This document shows, piece after piece, positions 1 through 8,762 of a DNA stretch of 64,000 nt. The translations under genes and the position numbers were made by a program. The notes under the pieces are model-generated. The model did no database searches. It saw only the letters and a list, made by a program, of their open reading frames with translations, and was not told where the DNA came from. Within the stretch, counting starts at the first letter, position 1. Every line of letters begins with the position of its first letter. The stretch covers positions 1-64,000 of the forward strand of contig NZ_AYYW01000035.1 of NCBI RefSeq assembly GCF_001434535.1, in the 5' to 3' direction. Source of the DNA: Ligilactobacillus animalis KCTC 3501 = DSM 20602. GTDB taxonomy: Bacteria; Bacillota; Bacilli; Lactobacillales; Lactobacillaceae.

Positions 1-86
1 AGTACATTACAAATGAGCATGTAGTTTTTTCTAACTTGATTTGACAATTCAGGTAATAAAAAATGTCTAGGAGGCAATATAAAATT

Positions 87-649
87 ATGGAAATGTCAAA
101 AGAACGCCTGACTGCCTTCACTGATGCAGTATTAGCGATCATTATGACGATCTTAGTTTTAGAGTTGAATAAACCTGAAGCGATAACTTGGGCTGCCGTT
201 TGGGATCTACGTGAGAGTTTCTTTGCCTACACTGTTTCATTTTTCTGGTTAGGAACGATGTGGGTCAATATGCACCGAGCTTGGCATAATGTTGAAAAGA
301 TCAATAATGAACTAGTATGGAACTCTTTGATCTTGTTATTCTTTTCTTCATTTTCCCCTGTACAACAAGTATCGTAGCTGATAATTTTGACAGTCCCGTT
401 GCTCAAACGATGTATGGAATCATTGTTTTAGCTGTTACAGCTTGCAATATTTGGATGTATGTGGAACTAAAACGCATAAATAAGGGAAAATCAGTCGAGG
501 CAGATTTTAGTATCCTAGATGGTCGTGGCATGTTTGATGTTGCAGGAAAAGTGATCGGTCTGATCTTGACTTTAACGATCTTTCCGCCTGCAATGATGTG
601 GGAAGTCTTGATCACGGCGATCTTTATCGTTTTACCACGCTCGATCTGA
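87..649 (+). pseudogene. TMEM175/DUF1211-family potassium channel, frameshifted
   Basis: The N-terminal half reads in one frame to about position 377, and the C-terminal half continues in the -1 frame from about 345 to a TGA at 647. The N-terminus carries the family signature RLTAFTDAVLAI (usually FSD, here FTD), which lines the TMEM175 channel pore, followed by hydrophobic helices. Joining the frames near the T4C4 run at 351-358 restores the expected helix and a protein of about 187 residues. I chose ATG 87 because AGGAGG lies at 69-74; ATG 63 precedes it. No slippery heptamer is in phase, so an indel or a sequencing error is more likely than programmed frameshifting. Bacterial homologues are K+ channels of the inner membrane; that role is from the family. 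Confidence 0.75.
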
Positions 650-655
650 TCAGTA

Positions 656-688
656 AATAAGTTGGTGGTAACACCAGCTTATTTTTTA
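656..688 (+). terminator. Rho-independent terminator
   Basis: An AATAAGTTGGTG stem pairs with CACCAGCTTATT across a GTAA loop and is followed by a T run. It lies just after the broken TMEM175 gene. Confidence 0.75.
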
Positions 689-764
689 GTTTGAGTGTAA
701 AAACGTACATTTGAGTAAGAAGAGTGGTAATATAGGTTAAAACTTAGCAAAGGGAAGTGAGTGA

Positions 765-1694
765 ATGAACGAAAAATTTACTGAAAATATCCACGTTTTA
801 GATGGATCAATGGCGGCTGCCTTGAAAGAACAAGGAATAGATAGTACGGGTGAGCTGTGGACAGCCCAAGCGTTAAGCGACAATATCGAAGCTGTTTATG
901 ATGCGCATTACAGTTATTTAGCAGCTGGAGCCCAGATGATCTTGACCGATACGTATCAAGCTAATCTGCAAGCTTTTGAAAAAGCTGGTCATTCCAAACA
1001 GCAGGCTGAAAACTTGGTAGGGATGGCGGTATTAGTGGCTCAAAAAGCTCGAGATGACTATGAAGAACAGACCGGAAAACATGCTTTAGTGGCTGCCTCG
1101 ATCGGACCATATGGAGCCTATCTTGCCGATGGCAGTGAGTATCGGGGGGATTATTTGTTGAATGATGCGCAATATCTTAATTTTCATTTGCCACGTTTGA
1201 CGGCCGTACTTGCGCAAGCACCGGATTGTTTAGCTTTAGAGACCCAGCCAAAACTCTCAGAACCACTAGCTTTATTGAGATGGCTGGAAAAAAATGTGCC
1301 TCAGATGCCAGTCTACGTTTCATTTACACTCCGAGATGAAATGACACTTAGCGATGGGACCGAACTTAAGCGGGCGGTTGCAGCGATCAGTAAATTTGAG
1401 CAAGTATTTGCGATCGGTGTCAATTGTATCGTACCTGAGCTTGTGAGTGGAGCGCTTAAAGTTATGCGGCAAGCAACGACTAAAAAGCTCATCGTCTACC
1501 CTAATCTCGGAGCTCAATATGATCCTGAGACTAAGACATGGGCCAAAAGTGAGCAACAGTTAGATTTTACGCAGCTGACTGAAAAATGGTATCAAGCTGG
1601 TGCGAGCATCATTGGTGGCTGTTGCATGACGACGAGTCCCCAGATCAGTCAGATCGCAACGTACTTTGAGCAGTATCAAAAAGAGAATGTATAA
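765..1694 (+). CDS. mmuM: Homocysteine S-methyltransferase
   Basis: Predicted cytoplasmic zinc enzyme that transfers a methyl group from S-methylmethionine (or S-adenosylmethionine) to homocysteine, giving methionine. The 309-residue length fits MmuM. It opens with the family motif VLDGSMAAAL; the zinc-binding cysteines are visible as GVNC (near residue 221) and GGCC (near residues 286-287). The gene stands alone between two terminators, without a neighbouring mmuP-type permease. Together with the transsulfuration pair at 11.8-13.9 kb it suggests that sulfur amino acids are managed by several unlinked units. Substrate preference between S-methylmethionine and SAM cannot be read from the sequence. 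Confidence 0.92.
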   Translation: MNEKFTENIHVLDGSMAAALKEQGIDSTGELWTAQALSDNIEAVYDAHYSYLAAGAQMILTDTYQANLQAFEKAGHSKQQAENLVGMAVLVAQKARDDYEEQTGKHALVAASIGPYGAYLADGSEYRGDYLLNDAQYLNFHLPRLTAVLAQAPDCLALETQPKLSEPLALLRWLEKNVPQMPVYVSFTLRDEMTLSDGTELKRAVAAISKFEQVFAIGVNCIVPELVSGALKVMRQATTKKLIVYPNLGAQYDPETKTWAKSEQQLDFTQLTEKWYQAGASIIGGCCMTTSPQISQIATYFEQYQKENV

Positions 1695-1722
1695 AAAAAC
1701 ACGCGCTGAGGCGTGTTTTTTT
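1693..1722. terminator. Bidirectional terminator between mmuM and the MFS gene
   Basis: A-run, ACACGC / GCGTGT hairpin with a GCTGAG-type loop, then a T run. The symmetric A and T flanks can serve both convergent genes. Confidence 0.85.
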
Positions 1723-1728
1723 ATTAGA

Positions 1729-2889
1729 CTAAATTTTTTTGTTTTGAGCGTAAAGGATGAAAACGAGGAAAGTGGCTAGGATCCCATAGATGGAACCGAT
1801 ATAGCCGATATTTCCCAGTGAAGTAACACTGACGGCTTGGGCTGCAGTCAATGAACCCAGTGAGATCCCTAGGTTAGCAAAGATCGAATTGAGCGATGAT
1901 GCTAGATCAAGGGATTGGGGATATTTTTTCTCAGCGATATCTAAAAACATCAGCTGAGTTGAGGCACCATAGCTAGCAAAGCAAACGCAAAGTAGAGCGA
2001 TCGTTGCTGCACCTAGCCACGGAAGCTGAATTGCTGGTCCTAAGAGCAACATCAATAGTGTCATCGTGATATAGACGTAGCGGAGTGGCTTTAAGCCACC
2101 ATTATCGGCTAAATAGCCACCAAACTTATTGCCAATGATAAAGAAGATCCCCATCCCAAACAATAACCAGTTGAGCCAAGTGTTATTAAAGCCCATTTCA
2201 TTAGTGAAAAGTGGACGGATATAGGTATAGATCGTATAGTCAGCGGCGCACACAGCTACGACAAAGGCGACACCTAAGAGAACTTGCTTTTCTTTGAGTA
2301 GCGCAAATTGATGTTTGAGTGTCCCTTTAAACTGAGGGGTATCTTTAGGCACGAGCCAAAGCAGTAGGCATAAGACGATAAAGGTGATCGCACTGATCAT
2401 CCAAAAGCTATCGTGCCAGGAAAAAGTCGTACTGATCAAAGTTCCAAGGGGGATCCCGATGATCGAAGCTAAACTAAAACCGGCAAAGACCCAAGAAACT
2501 AGGCTAGCTCGTTTATGCCGCGGTGCAATGTAGTTGGCCATGACCAAAACGATCGAAATGATCGCCCCAGCTACACTGGCGGTCAAGATCCGCGACAATA
2601 GAAGCGAAGTAAAGTTAGTGGCTAAAGCGGTCCAAGTATTGCCGATAAAAAAGATCAAGATTAGTGCTAGTAAGACACGATGCCGTAAAAAACGATTGCC
2701 AAATGAGGTTATAAGCGGAGTGCTCAGCGCATAGACAAGTGCAAAAATGGTGACTAACAGCCCAAGTTGTGATAACCCAGTCCCAAATTCACTCGAAATG
2801 TCTGGTAAGACCCCGACGATAATATACTCATTACATCCGAGCATAAAAGCGATAAAAATAAACAAACATGCCTGTAAGCGATATTTCAT
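1729..2889 (-). CDS. MFS transporter (DHA1-type efflux permease)
   Basis: A 386-residue integral membrane protein with about twelve hydrophobic segments. The N-terminal half has the pattern of AraJ/PbuE-like drug:H+ antiporter-1 proteins: CNEYIIVGVLPDIS in helix 1 and the G-N-R-F-L-R-H-R loop between helices 2 and 3. It lies 74 nt downstream of, and in the same direction as, the isoleucine 2-epimerase gene, so the two are probably co-transcribed. That pairing suggests export of an amino acid or related product, but the substrate is unknown and the name covers sugar, purine and drug exporters alike. Confidence 0.82.
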   Translation of the reverse strand: MKYRLQACLFIFIAFMLGCNEYIIVGVLPDISSEFGTGLSQLGLLVTIFALVYALSTPLITSFGNRFLRHRVLLALILIFFIGNTWTALATNFTSLLLSRILTASVAGAIISIVLVMANYIAPRHKRASLVSWVFAGFSLASIIGIPLGTLISTTFSWHDSFWMISAITFIVLCLLLWLVPKDTPQFKGTLKHQFALLKEKQVLLGVAFVVAVCAADYTIYTYIRPLFTNEMGFNNTWLNWLLFGMGIFFIIGNKFGGYLADNGGLKPLRYVYITMTLLMLLLGPAIQLPWLGAATIALLCVCFASYGASTQLMFLDIAEKKYPQSLDLASSLNSIFANLGISLGSLTAAQAVSVTSLGNIGYIGSIYGILATFLVFILYAQNKKI

Positions 2890-2963
2890 GATAATTGCGG
2901 TCCTTTCGATTTAAATTGCATATATCATTTTAAACCACAAAACCGCTTTTTGGCTATTAATTT

Positions 2964-4301
2964 TTACCACCCTAATTCAGCCGCATTTTTAGGCAGTTGG
3001 AGTTTTCCTGCTGCTTCTTCGCTAAAGACTTGCTCTAAGATCGCAAAGGCTTGTTCTAACTGAGCTGTGGTGATCACAAGTGGTGGTTGGAAGCGTAAGA
3101 TATTGCCCCGTAGACTGATCATGATCACACCTAGTTCAAAGGCACGGTGGATGATCTTGGTCGCAATCTCGGTGGAAGGCTGTTTAGTCTTAGGGTCAAC
3201 GATATCGATCCCACCATTGAGGCCATACATTCTGACATCACCGATAAAATCGTATTTTGCTTGAGCTTGTTGGAAAAAGGTCGCCGCTGATCTGCCTAGT
3301 TCTGTCGAGCGACGTAAAAGCTCTTCTTTTTCGATGATTTCAATAGTAGCTAGAGCAGCTGCTGCAGTGAGGGGATTTCCTGCAGTAGTAAAAATATGAG
3401 CCGGAGCGTCCAACGCTCCCATGATCTCAGCTCGTCCGATCACTGCACTTAGTGGAAGCCCAGATGCTAGTGATTTGCCGACGCTCATGAGATCGGGTTC
3501 AAGCTCGAAATGTTGGATCGACCACCATTTACCGGTTCGTCCCATGCCCTGATTGACTTCATCGACTGCAAATAAGATCCCGTGTTCATGAGCAAATTCA
3601 TAGACTTTTTGGAGATACTTTGTCGGTGCTTTGATGATCCCACCATCACCTTGGATCGGCTCGATCAAGATGCAGGCGACTTCATCAGGAGGAAGATAGG
3701 TCTCAAATGGTAACTTAAAGGCTGCAAACATTCGCTCTACAAATTGCTCTTCAGTCTCTTGCGACGCTTTTTGCCAGGGGTCGGGATAAGGTACTTTGAT
3801 GATCCCGGGAAGTAAGGGACCGAGCTTGCGGGTCATGTTCAAACTGACACCCGAAGCAGTCAGAGAGCCATAGGTCGAACCGTGATAAGCTCCGGTAAAA
3901 GTCACGATGTATTGCCGCCCAGTATAGGCGCGCGCAAATTTGATGATCGCATCATTGGCATCTGAGCCAGAATTTCCCCAGGCTAACTTGACAGGCCCTG
4001 ACATTGGTGCAAGTTTTGTTAATCTGGTGCTCAATTGGGCTGCGATCTGATTAGCAAAATAGGCTGGTGTGTATTGGATCAACTTTTGAGCTTGCTGGGT
4101 GATCGCTTGGACCACCGATGGATGACAGTGCCCAGTGTTGGTCGATGAGGCGGAGGCTAAGAGGTCGATATATTCTTTGCCGTCAGCATCAGTCAATAGG
4201 GCGCCGTTTCCTTGTGCGATCACGAGATCAAAGTACTTGATCCGTGATTGCGAAGCTAAACTGCGGGCTTCTTGGTGAAGTAATTCATCATTTTTTGCCA
4301 T
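2964..4301 (-). CDS. Isoleucine 2-epimerase (class III aminotransferase family)
   Basis: A PLP enzyme of 445 residues. The fold is that of subgroup II (class III) aminotransferases, with PLP-phosphate motif GNSGSDANDAIIKFARAYTG (residues 109-128), AVDEVNQG with Asp247, and Lys276 in SVGKSLASG. From memory, the run ASAS.TN.GHCH, GAYHGSTYGS and GNILRFQPPLV match the Lactobacillus buchneri isoleucine 2-epimerase better than GABA aminotransferases. That enzyme racemises the alpha-carbon of branched-chain amino acids, giving D-allo-isoleucine and D-valine. It has a strong start behind GAGGTGCTAC and probably leads an operon with the downstream MFS gene. A generic 4-aminobutyrate aminotransferase label is the main alternative. 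Confidence 0.85.
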   Translation of the reverse strand: MAKNDELLHQEARSLASQSRIKYFDLVIAQGNGALLTDADGKEYIDLLASASSTNTGHCHPSVVQAITQQAQKLIQYTPAYFANQIAAQLSTRLTKLAPMSGPVKLAWGNSGSDANDAIIKFARAYTGRQYIVTFTGAYHGSTYGSLTASGVSLNMTRKLGPLLPGIIKVPYPDPWQKASQETEEQFVERMFAAFKLPFETYLPPDEVACILIEPIQGDGGIIKAPTKYLQKVYEFAHEHGILFAVDEVNQGMGRTGKWWSIQHFELEPDLMSVGKSLASGLPLSAVIGRAEIMGALDAPAHIFTTAGNPLTAAAALATIEIIEKEELLRRSTELGRSAATFFQQAQAKYDFIGDVRMYGLNGGIDIVDPKTKQPSTEIATKIIHRAFELGVIMISLRGNILRFQPPLVITTAQLEQAFAILEQVFSEEAAGKLQLPKNAAELGW

Positions 4302-4565
4302 AGTAGCACCTCATTTCTTTTTCTTAAAAAAAGATTACGTGTATTATAAACCTATTAATGAAAGATTTAAAGTATATTTTTTAAGTAATTTAGGGAAATT
4401 AAGGTTGCTATAACTTAAAATTGAAAATAACTTGTGTGATATATAAGTGCCGTTTTGTTAAAGATTTTGTTATAATAAAGCAGAAAGGCTCGAATAGTAA
4501 AATTAAGAATTAGCCGTGATTTTTACAGAAAAAATTTAGAATATTAATCAAAAGGAGTGATCGGA

Positions 4566-4757
4566 GTGTCAAAGCCGGCAATCGATATCTTTGCCCATGT
4601 CTTGCCTCCTAAATTTTATCAGTAATTATTACAGTTAGCGCCAGAGTTGATTGTTGGGGCTGTTATGACGGTCCTCGAGGCAATTTTGACACCTAAAGAG
4701 CGCGAGCAGATCATGTATTTAAACTTTGAAAAATTAATGGCAGGTGATATGAAGTGA
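4566..4757 (+). pseudogene. Amidohydrolase remnant (internal deletion plus nonsense codon)
   Basis: A GTG start with a good AAAGGAGTGA upstream opens a reading frame beginning SKPAIDIFAHVLPPKFYQ, the classic N-terminus of metal-dependent TIM-barrel amidohydrolases (HxH-type, here FAH). It hits TAA at 4623. The same frame continues through LLQLAPEL and ends with VLEAILTPKEREQIMYLNFE, which resembles the C-terminal tail of that family. About 200-250 internal residues are missing. The stop overlaps the GTG of the ABM-domain gene, so the promoter and translational coupling probably still serve that gene. Confidence 0.72.
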
Positions 4758-5434
4758 CCAATTTGGAATATCCGCCTTTGTTTAGATTGTATGAACTTGA
4801 GATCAAACCAGAAAAGAAAGCGGAATTTTTAGCTTTAGGACAGAGAAATTTGAATTTATCGATCAAAACTGAACCGCAGACATTAGCGATGCATGCAACT
4901 CATATTGATGAAAAGGGGCTGGAGAATCTAGTTTTTGAGCTCTATCAAGATACTGCGGCACAAAAACGACATCAAGCCTCACCGCAATTTCAAAAGTACG
5001 CGACTTTTGCTAAAAATGCGATCGTCAATCGCAAGGTGATCGATCTGATCCCAGAATTATTATTGGAAAAGTTTGATTTTTTAGGTAAAGGGACGCCAGA
5101 TAATGTGACGGTAAAATTAGCTAAATTACAATTAGAAAAATCCAGTGCTGCTGCCTTTAAAGCTGCCGTCTTTAGTGAAATGCACCAAGCGATCGTACTT
5201 GAACCCGGTGTTTTAGCGATGTATGCAGCAACGGTCCAGAATAAGCCGGATGAATGGATCTTTTTAGAATTCTATCAAGATAAACAAGCTTATGCCAAGC
5301 ACCGGGAGACTCCACATTTTAAAGAATATATCAAAAAGACTACTGATCTAGTGGCAAAAAAAGAGCTATTAGATCTAACAGCTGATACTTTAGTCAGTCA
5401 GGGGAATTTGAGTTATGAACGTGGGGAAAATTAA
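4754..5434 (+). CDS. Tandem antibiotic-biosynthesis-monooxygenase (ABM) domain protein
   Basis: A 226-residue protein built of two similar halves (about residues 5-95 and 112-212). Each has the dimeric alpha-beta barrel pattern: LYELEIKPEKKAEF...FELYQD...H..SPQFQKY, then LAKLQLEKSSAAAF...LEFYQDKQAYAKHRETPHFKEY. ABM proteins such as YgiN are quinol monooxygenases or haem-degrading enzymes; which applies here is unknown. The GTG start overlaps the stop of the decayed amidohydrolase, so the two genes were probably once an operon. A terminator follows directly. It is likely cytoplasmic, as no signal peptide is present. Confidence 0.8.
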   Translation: MTNLEYPPLFRLYELEIKPEKKAEFLALGQRNLNLSIKTEPQTLAMHATHIDEKGLENLVFELYQDTAAQKRHQASPQFQKYATFAKNAIVNRKVIDLIPELLLEKFDFLGKGTPDNVTVKLAKLQLEKSSAAAFKAAVFSEMHQAIVLEPGVLAMYAATVQNKPDEWIFLEFYQDKQAYAKHRETPHFKEYIKKTTDLVAKKELLDLTADTLVSQGNLSYERGEN

Positions 5435-5438
5435 TATT

Positions 5439-5470
5439 AGAGAGACGTTATTTGCGTCTCTCTTTTGTTT
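5439..5470 (+). terminator. Rho-independent terminator
   Basis: AGAGAGACG pairs perfectly with CGTCTCTCT, followed by TTTTG and a T run. Confidence 0.8.
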
Positions 5471-5523
5471 TTGGCTCAAATACGCTAAAATTTAGGTGTA
5501 TTTCAGTAAAGTGAGTGTGAAAA

Positions 5524-6147
5524 ATGGAAATTGATTTAAGGCTGATGCGGGCAAGTGACTATGATGAGATCTTAAAGATGGTGATCACAACTTGGGATTA
5601 TCGCTCTTGGGTCCCCAAAGACCTGGTTGAACCGATGGCAGAATACTTTTTGAGTGATCTTTTGCAAAAATCAGATTATATCGTTGTGGTAACGGTCGAC
5701 GGTAAGCCTGCCGGGATCTGTGCCGGCGACGTTTTAGACTATACGAAGATCCAGCGCTTTTGTTTGCGGAAAAAGACTGCTGCTTTAGGTGCAATCTTAA
5801 AGCAGACCGAACCTGATTCGATCTTTGAAAAATATATTCAAACGATGGCATTAGATCAGGAGCTGTTACTTCAAAGTAAACGTGAATTTGAAGGGAGTCT
5901 CAATTTATTGTTGGTCAATGGAAAATATCGTGGTCTAGGTTTAGGGAAAAAATTATACAACAACTTCTGTGAATATTTACAAAAAAATGGTGTCAGATCA
6001 TTCTATTTATATACAGATGATTCATCGGATTATGGCTTCTATGAACATAATGGCTTAGAAAAATTGGTGGAAAAGCGTTTTTATTGGGATGAAGGCAACG
6101 AAGAGACCGCCGAGACTTATTACCTTTATGGGCGAGACTTTAACTAA
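5524..6147 (+). CDS. GNAT-family N-acetyltransferase
   Basis: A 207-residue protein with the GNAT fold. Motif A is visible as LLLVNGKYRGLGLGKKLYNNF (the acetyl-CoA pyrophosphate loop RGLGLGKKL near residue 140), followed by motif B ending YGFYEHNGLEKL. The N-terminus (IDLRLMRASDYDEIL) is the usual first strand. The region between about residues 75 and 120 is an insertion relative to minimal GNATs. Substrate unknown; it is a single gene with its own upstream region. Confidence 0.82.
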   Translation: MEIDLRLMRASDYDEILKMVITTWDYRSWVPKDLVEPMAEYFLSDLLQKSDYIVVVTVDGKPAGICAGDVLDYTKIQRFCLRKKTAALGAILKQTEPDSIFEKYIQTMALDQELLLQSKREFEGSLNLLLVNGKYRGLGLGKKLYNNFCEYLQKNGVRSFYLYTDDSSDYGFYEHNGLEKLVEKRFYWDEGNEETAETYYLYGRDFN

Positions 6148-6222
6148 GCAAAATCTTTACAAATTTAGCTTTTATCGTTAAACTTAGGTGGATAATAATT
6201 CACAAAAGAGGGTGTAAAGCTT

Positions 6223-7215
6223 ATGTCGATGCTGTTTTCAACAGCTAAAGTAGCGTCATTAAATCTAAAGAATCGAGTAGTGATGTCGCCCATGCGGACG
6301 TATAGTGTCCAAAAAGGTGATGGTGTCTTAAATCCGTTGCATTTTGCTCATTATGGAGCACGTGCGGTCGAGCAAGTTGGGTTAGTTATCCTTGAGATGA
6401 CCGCTGTTGAACCTGAAGGGCGCACGACTGAGCACGATTTAGGCTTGTGGAACGACGAACAGGCAGAAGAGTTAAAGCGTTTGGTCGATTTTTTGCATAG
6501 TTTGGGCACAAAAGTTGGGATCGAACTCGGACATGCAGGCCGTAAAGCTAAAGCTGAGTCGGTACCAGTTGCACCGAGTCTTGTTGAAGCCTACAGTGAT
6601 GATTACAATGAACCAAGAGCCTTGAATATCGCTGAGATCAAACGCATCCAAAGTGCTTTTGTAACTGCAGCTAAACGAGCTATACAGGCTGGAGTTGATC
6701 TGATCGAGCTCCAGGGAGCTGAGGGCTTTTTGATCGATGAGTTCTTTTCGCCAGTCATCAATCGGCGAGATGATGAGTATGGTGGTGAACTTGCAGGGCG
6801 TTATCGCTTCGTGCAAGAGATCATTACTCAGATCAGAGACTTTTATACGGGGCCATTGTGGGTCCGCTTGTCGTTAGATGATTATGCTAAAGAAGATGAG
6901 CAAAATAAGCTAACTGAGTGGCAAACTATCAGTCAATGGCTCGAGCGTGATGGGATCGATTGCTTGAGTATCACGACTGGTGGGCTATTTGATAAAAAGC
7001 CAGACCATATTTATGAAGGCTGGCAAGTTCCATATGCAACAGCAATGAAAAAGGCAGTCAACTTACCAATCGCAGTTCCAGGGATGCTACTTGATTCAAA
7101 GTTGTGTGAGTACATTTTAGAAACAAAACAAGCTGATCTGATCTTGGAAGCTCATGTATTTGATACAAATGCACGCTGGGTCGTTGAAGCTAAAAAAGAA
7201 TTATACGAAAAATAA
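6223..7215 (+). CDS. NADH:flavin oxidoreductase / old yellow enzyme family
   Basis: A 330-residue FMN-binding TIM barrel. Features: LKNRVVMSPMRTY at the N-terminus, the conserved GHAGRKA loop, GVDLIELQGAEGFLIDEFFSP (usually HGAHGYLL), NRRDDEYGG and WVRLSLDDY. Members reduce activated alkenes (enones, nitro compounds) with NAD(P)H. The usual catalytic histidine pair H-x-x-H/N of the HGAHGY loop is replaced by QGAEG, so substrate activation may differ from the canonical enzymes. It is monocistronic with a GAGGGTG Shine-Dalgarno. Confidence 0.85.
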   Translation: MSMLFSTAKVASLNLKNRVVMSPMRTYSVQKGDGVLNPLHFAHYGARAVEQVGLVILEMTAVEPEGRTTEHDLGLWNDEQAEELKRLVDFLHSLGTKVGIELGHAGRKAKAESVPVAPSLVEAYSDDYNEPRALNIAEIKRIQSAFVTAAKRAIQAGVDLIELQGAEGFLIDEFFSPVINRRDDEYGGELAGRYRFVQEIITQIRDFYTGPLWVRLSLDDYAKEDEQNKLTEWQTISQWLERDGIDCLSITTGGLFDKKPDHIYEGWQVPYATAMKKAVNLPIAVPGMLLDSKLCEYILETKQADLILEAHVFDTNARWVVEAKKELYEK

Positions 7216-7217
7216 AT

Positions 7218-7258
7218 ATAACGGGCTAGAGATCAGTAGTAAATCTCTAGCCCGTTAT
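7218..7258. terminator. Bidirectional terminator
   Basis: A perfect 16-bp stem ATAACGGGCTAGAGAT / ATCTCTAGCCCGTTAT separates two convergent genes. Confidence 0.85.
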
Positions 7259-7260
7259 GT

Positions 7261-8715
7261 TTATTTTTGTTTACGTTTGATCTCTAGTTTACGTAAGAAT
7301 GGTAAAATAACACCCATTCCAAAGATCAAGAAGACAAAGAAGAAATTCATCATCAATTCATGCGTGAATTGCTTTGTTCCAAAGTGTGCATTTTGCGGAA
7401 TGAATCCCATTGTCGCACAGACAAATGTGAATAAGAAACACCAGAAACCAACGAGCAAAGCCCCGGTACGGTTTTTGATGAAGATATAGTCTGAGCTAAA
7501 TTTATCCTGTTGCCATCTAACGGCGATGAACGCAACAAAGACTAAACAGGTCTTATAAGGGGAAACGATCCCATTTAAGTTAAGCAACCAGTTATAAATG
7601 GAGTTGATATCAGGTAAAGTCCCACTCAAAAGTAAGAGGACCAAGGCGATCCCAGCGGTCAAAGTATAACTGTGGACAGGACGCCCGTTTTTGTTGGTCT
7701 TCGTGAGCCAAGTTGGCATGTATTTTTGATTGACATCGCCGGCAAAGACGCGACTGGCAGCATCGATCAAGACTGCAAGCTGAGCTAACATGAAAAATGA
7801 TTGGACAACAGCAAAGACATACATCAAACTATTGTCCCAGCCTAATTGTTGGCTTAAAAGTTTGAAAGCGTAATAAGGACCGTTCATCTTGAAGTCGTTA
7901 GGGATATTATTGGCATCAAAGAAGACTGCCAAAGCTAGCGTTCCAAAGATCGTCAACGCCCCAGTCATCAAGGCGAGCATCCACATAGAGCGTGGGAAAT
8001 CACGTTTAGGATTTTTCATGCGACTGATGTAAGGTGCTGCAAGTTCAGCCCCAGACATCGCAAAGATCAACAAACCGGTCGTTGAAAAATAGTGCAAACT
8101 GAAATTAGGTTTGAATGCCGACCAATCAAATGGTTGTGTTGCGATATGTGCTCCATGTGTCAAGGCATAACCTGTCATTAAAACAAAGAGCATTGACATG
8201 ATAAACATTGCGCCCCCACCGATCAAGGATAAGATCTCTAAGGCGTTTTTGAAAATATTTTCCAAAAGAATGAAAGCTAAAATGATAACAAATGTCAGTA
8301 AGCCAAAAGTAAAGGTGGACATGTGACTGCTCAATGTAGCATCACCCAAGATGATCCAACTAAAGGATACGATGATTGAGTTAGAGACATCGACTAAGTA
8401 TGGGATAGTTTGGACCCAATACATCCAGGAAGTAGCGTAACCAAAGAGATCACTGCCAGTCCCACGTCTGATCCACGAAGCAAGTCCACCTGCTTGTTGG
8501 TCGAAGGTCAAACCTAATTGGCTGACGATCAATTCGTAGGGAATGACATAGACAAACAACATGAAGATCCAAGAAATAACTACCGATAGCCCTTGATTTT
8601 GAAAAGGATAAAAGATATTTTCAAAACTGATGATCGTAACAAAATCAAGTAAAGTTAAGACGAGCCAGGGGGTATATTTCTTTTGGTTGAGTGAGTTTTG
8701 GTTTAAAGTATTCAA
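7261..8715 (-). CDS. APC-superfamily amino acid permease/antiporter
   Basis: A 484-residue polytopic membrane protein with about twelve helices of the amino acid-polyamine-organocation superfamily, of the YjeM/GadC-like shape. SGAELAAPYISRMKNPKRDFPRS in the middle is the typical helix-6 and loop motif. It starts at TTG, set by AAAGGAG six bases upstream. It is divergently transcribed from an ornithine/lysine/arginine decarboxylase, and such neighbours usually form an acid-resistance pair: the permease imports the amino acid and exports the amine. Exact substrates are not determined by sequence. Confidence 0.82.
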   Translation of the reverse strand: MNTLNQNSLNQKKYTPWLVLTLLDFVTIISFENIFYPFQNQGLSVVISWIFMLFVYVIPYELIVSQLGLTFDQQAGGLASWIRRGTGSDLFGYATSWMYWVQTIPYLVDVSNSIIVSFSWIILGDATLSSHMSTFTFGLLTFVIILAFILLENIFKNALEILSLIGGGAMFIMSMLFVLMTGYALTHGAHIATQPFDWSAFKPNFSLHYFSTTGLLIFAMSGAELAAPYISRMKNPKRDFPRSMWMLALMTGALTIFGTLALAVFFDANNIPNDFKMNGPYYAFKLLSQQLGWDNSLMYVFAVVQSFFMLAQLAVLIDAASRVFAGDVNQKYMPTWLTKTNKNGRPVHSYTLTAGIALVLLLLSGTLPDINSIYNWLLNLNGIVSPYKTCLVFVAFIAVRWQQDKFSSDYIFIKNRTGALLVGFWCFLFTFVCATMGFIPQNAHFGTKQFTHELMMNFFFVFLIFGMGVILPFLRKLEIKRKQK

Positions 8716-8730
8716 TTTTATCTCCTTTAA

Positions 8731-8762
8731 TTAATGCAAAATTTGAGTTTATTTTGCATTAA
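8731..8762. promoter_or_regulatory. Perfect 12-bp inverted repeat before the permease
   Basis: TTAATGCAAAAT, spacer of 8, then ATTTTGCATTAA. On the minus strand it sits immediately upstream of the permease Shine-Dalgarno, so it is either an operator or a 5'-UTR hairpin. No T run follows it on the transcript, so it is not a terminator. Confidence 0.6.

Noticed and set aside
345..360. Programmed -1 frameshift in the TMEM175-like gene
   Set aside because: No X-XXY-YYZ heptamer in the zero frame near the junction.
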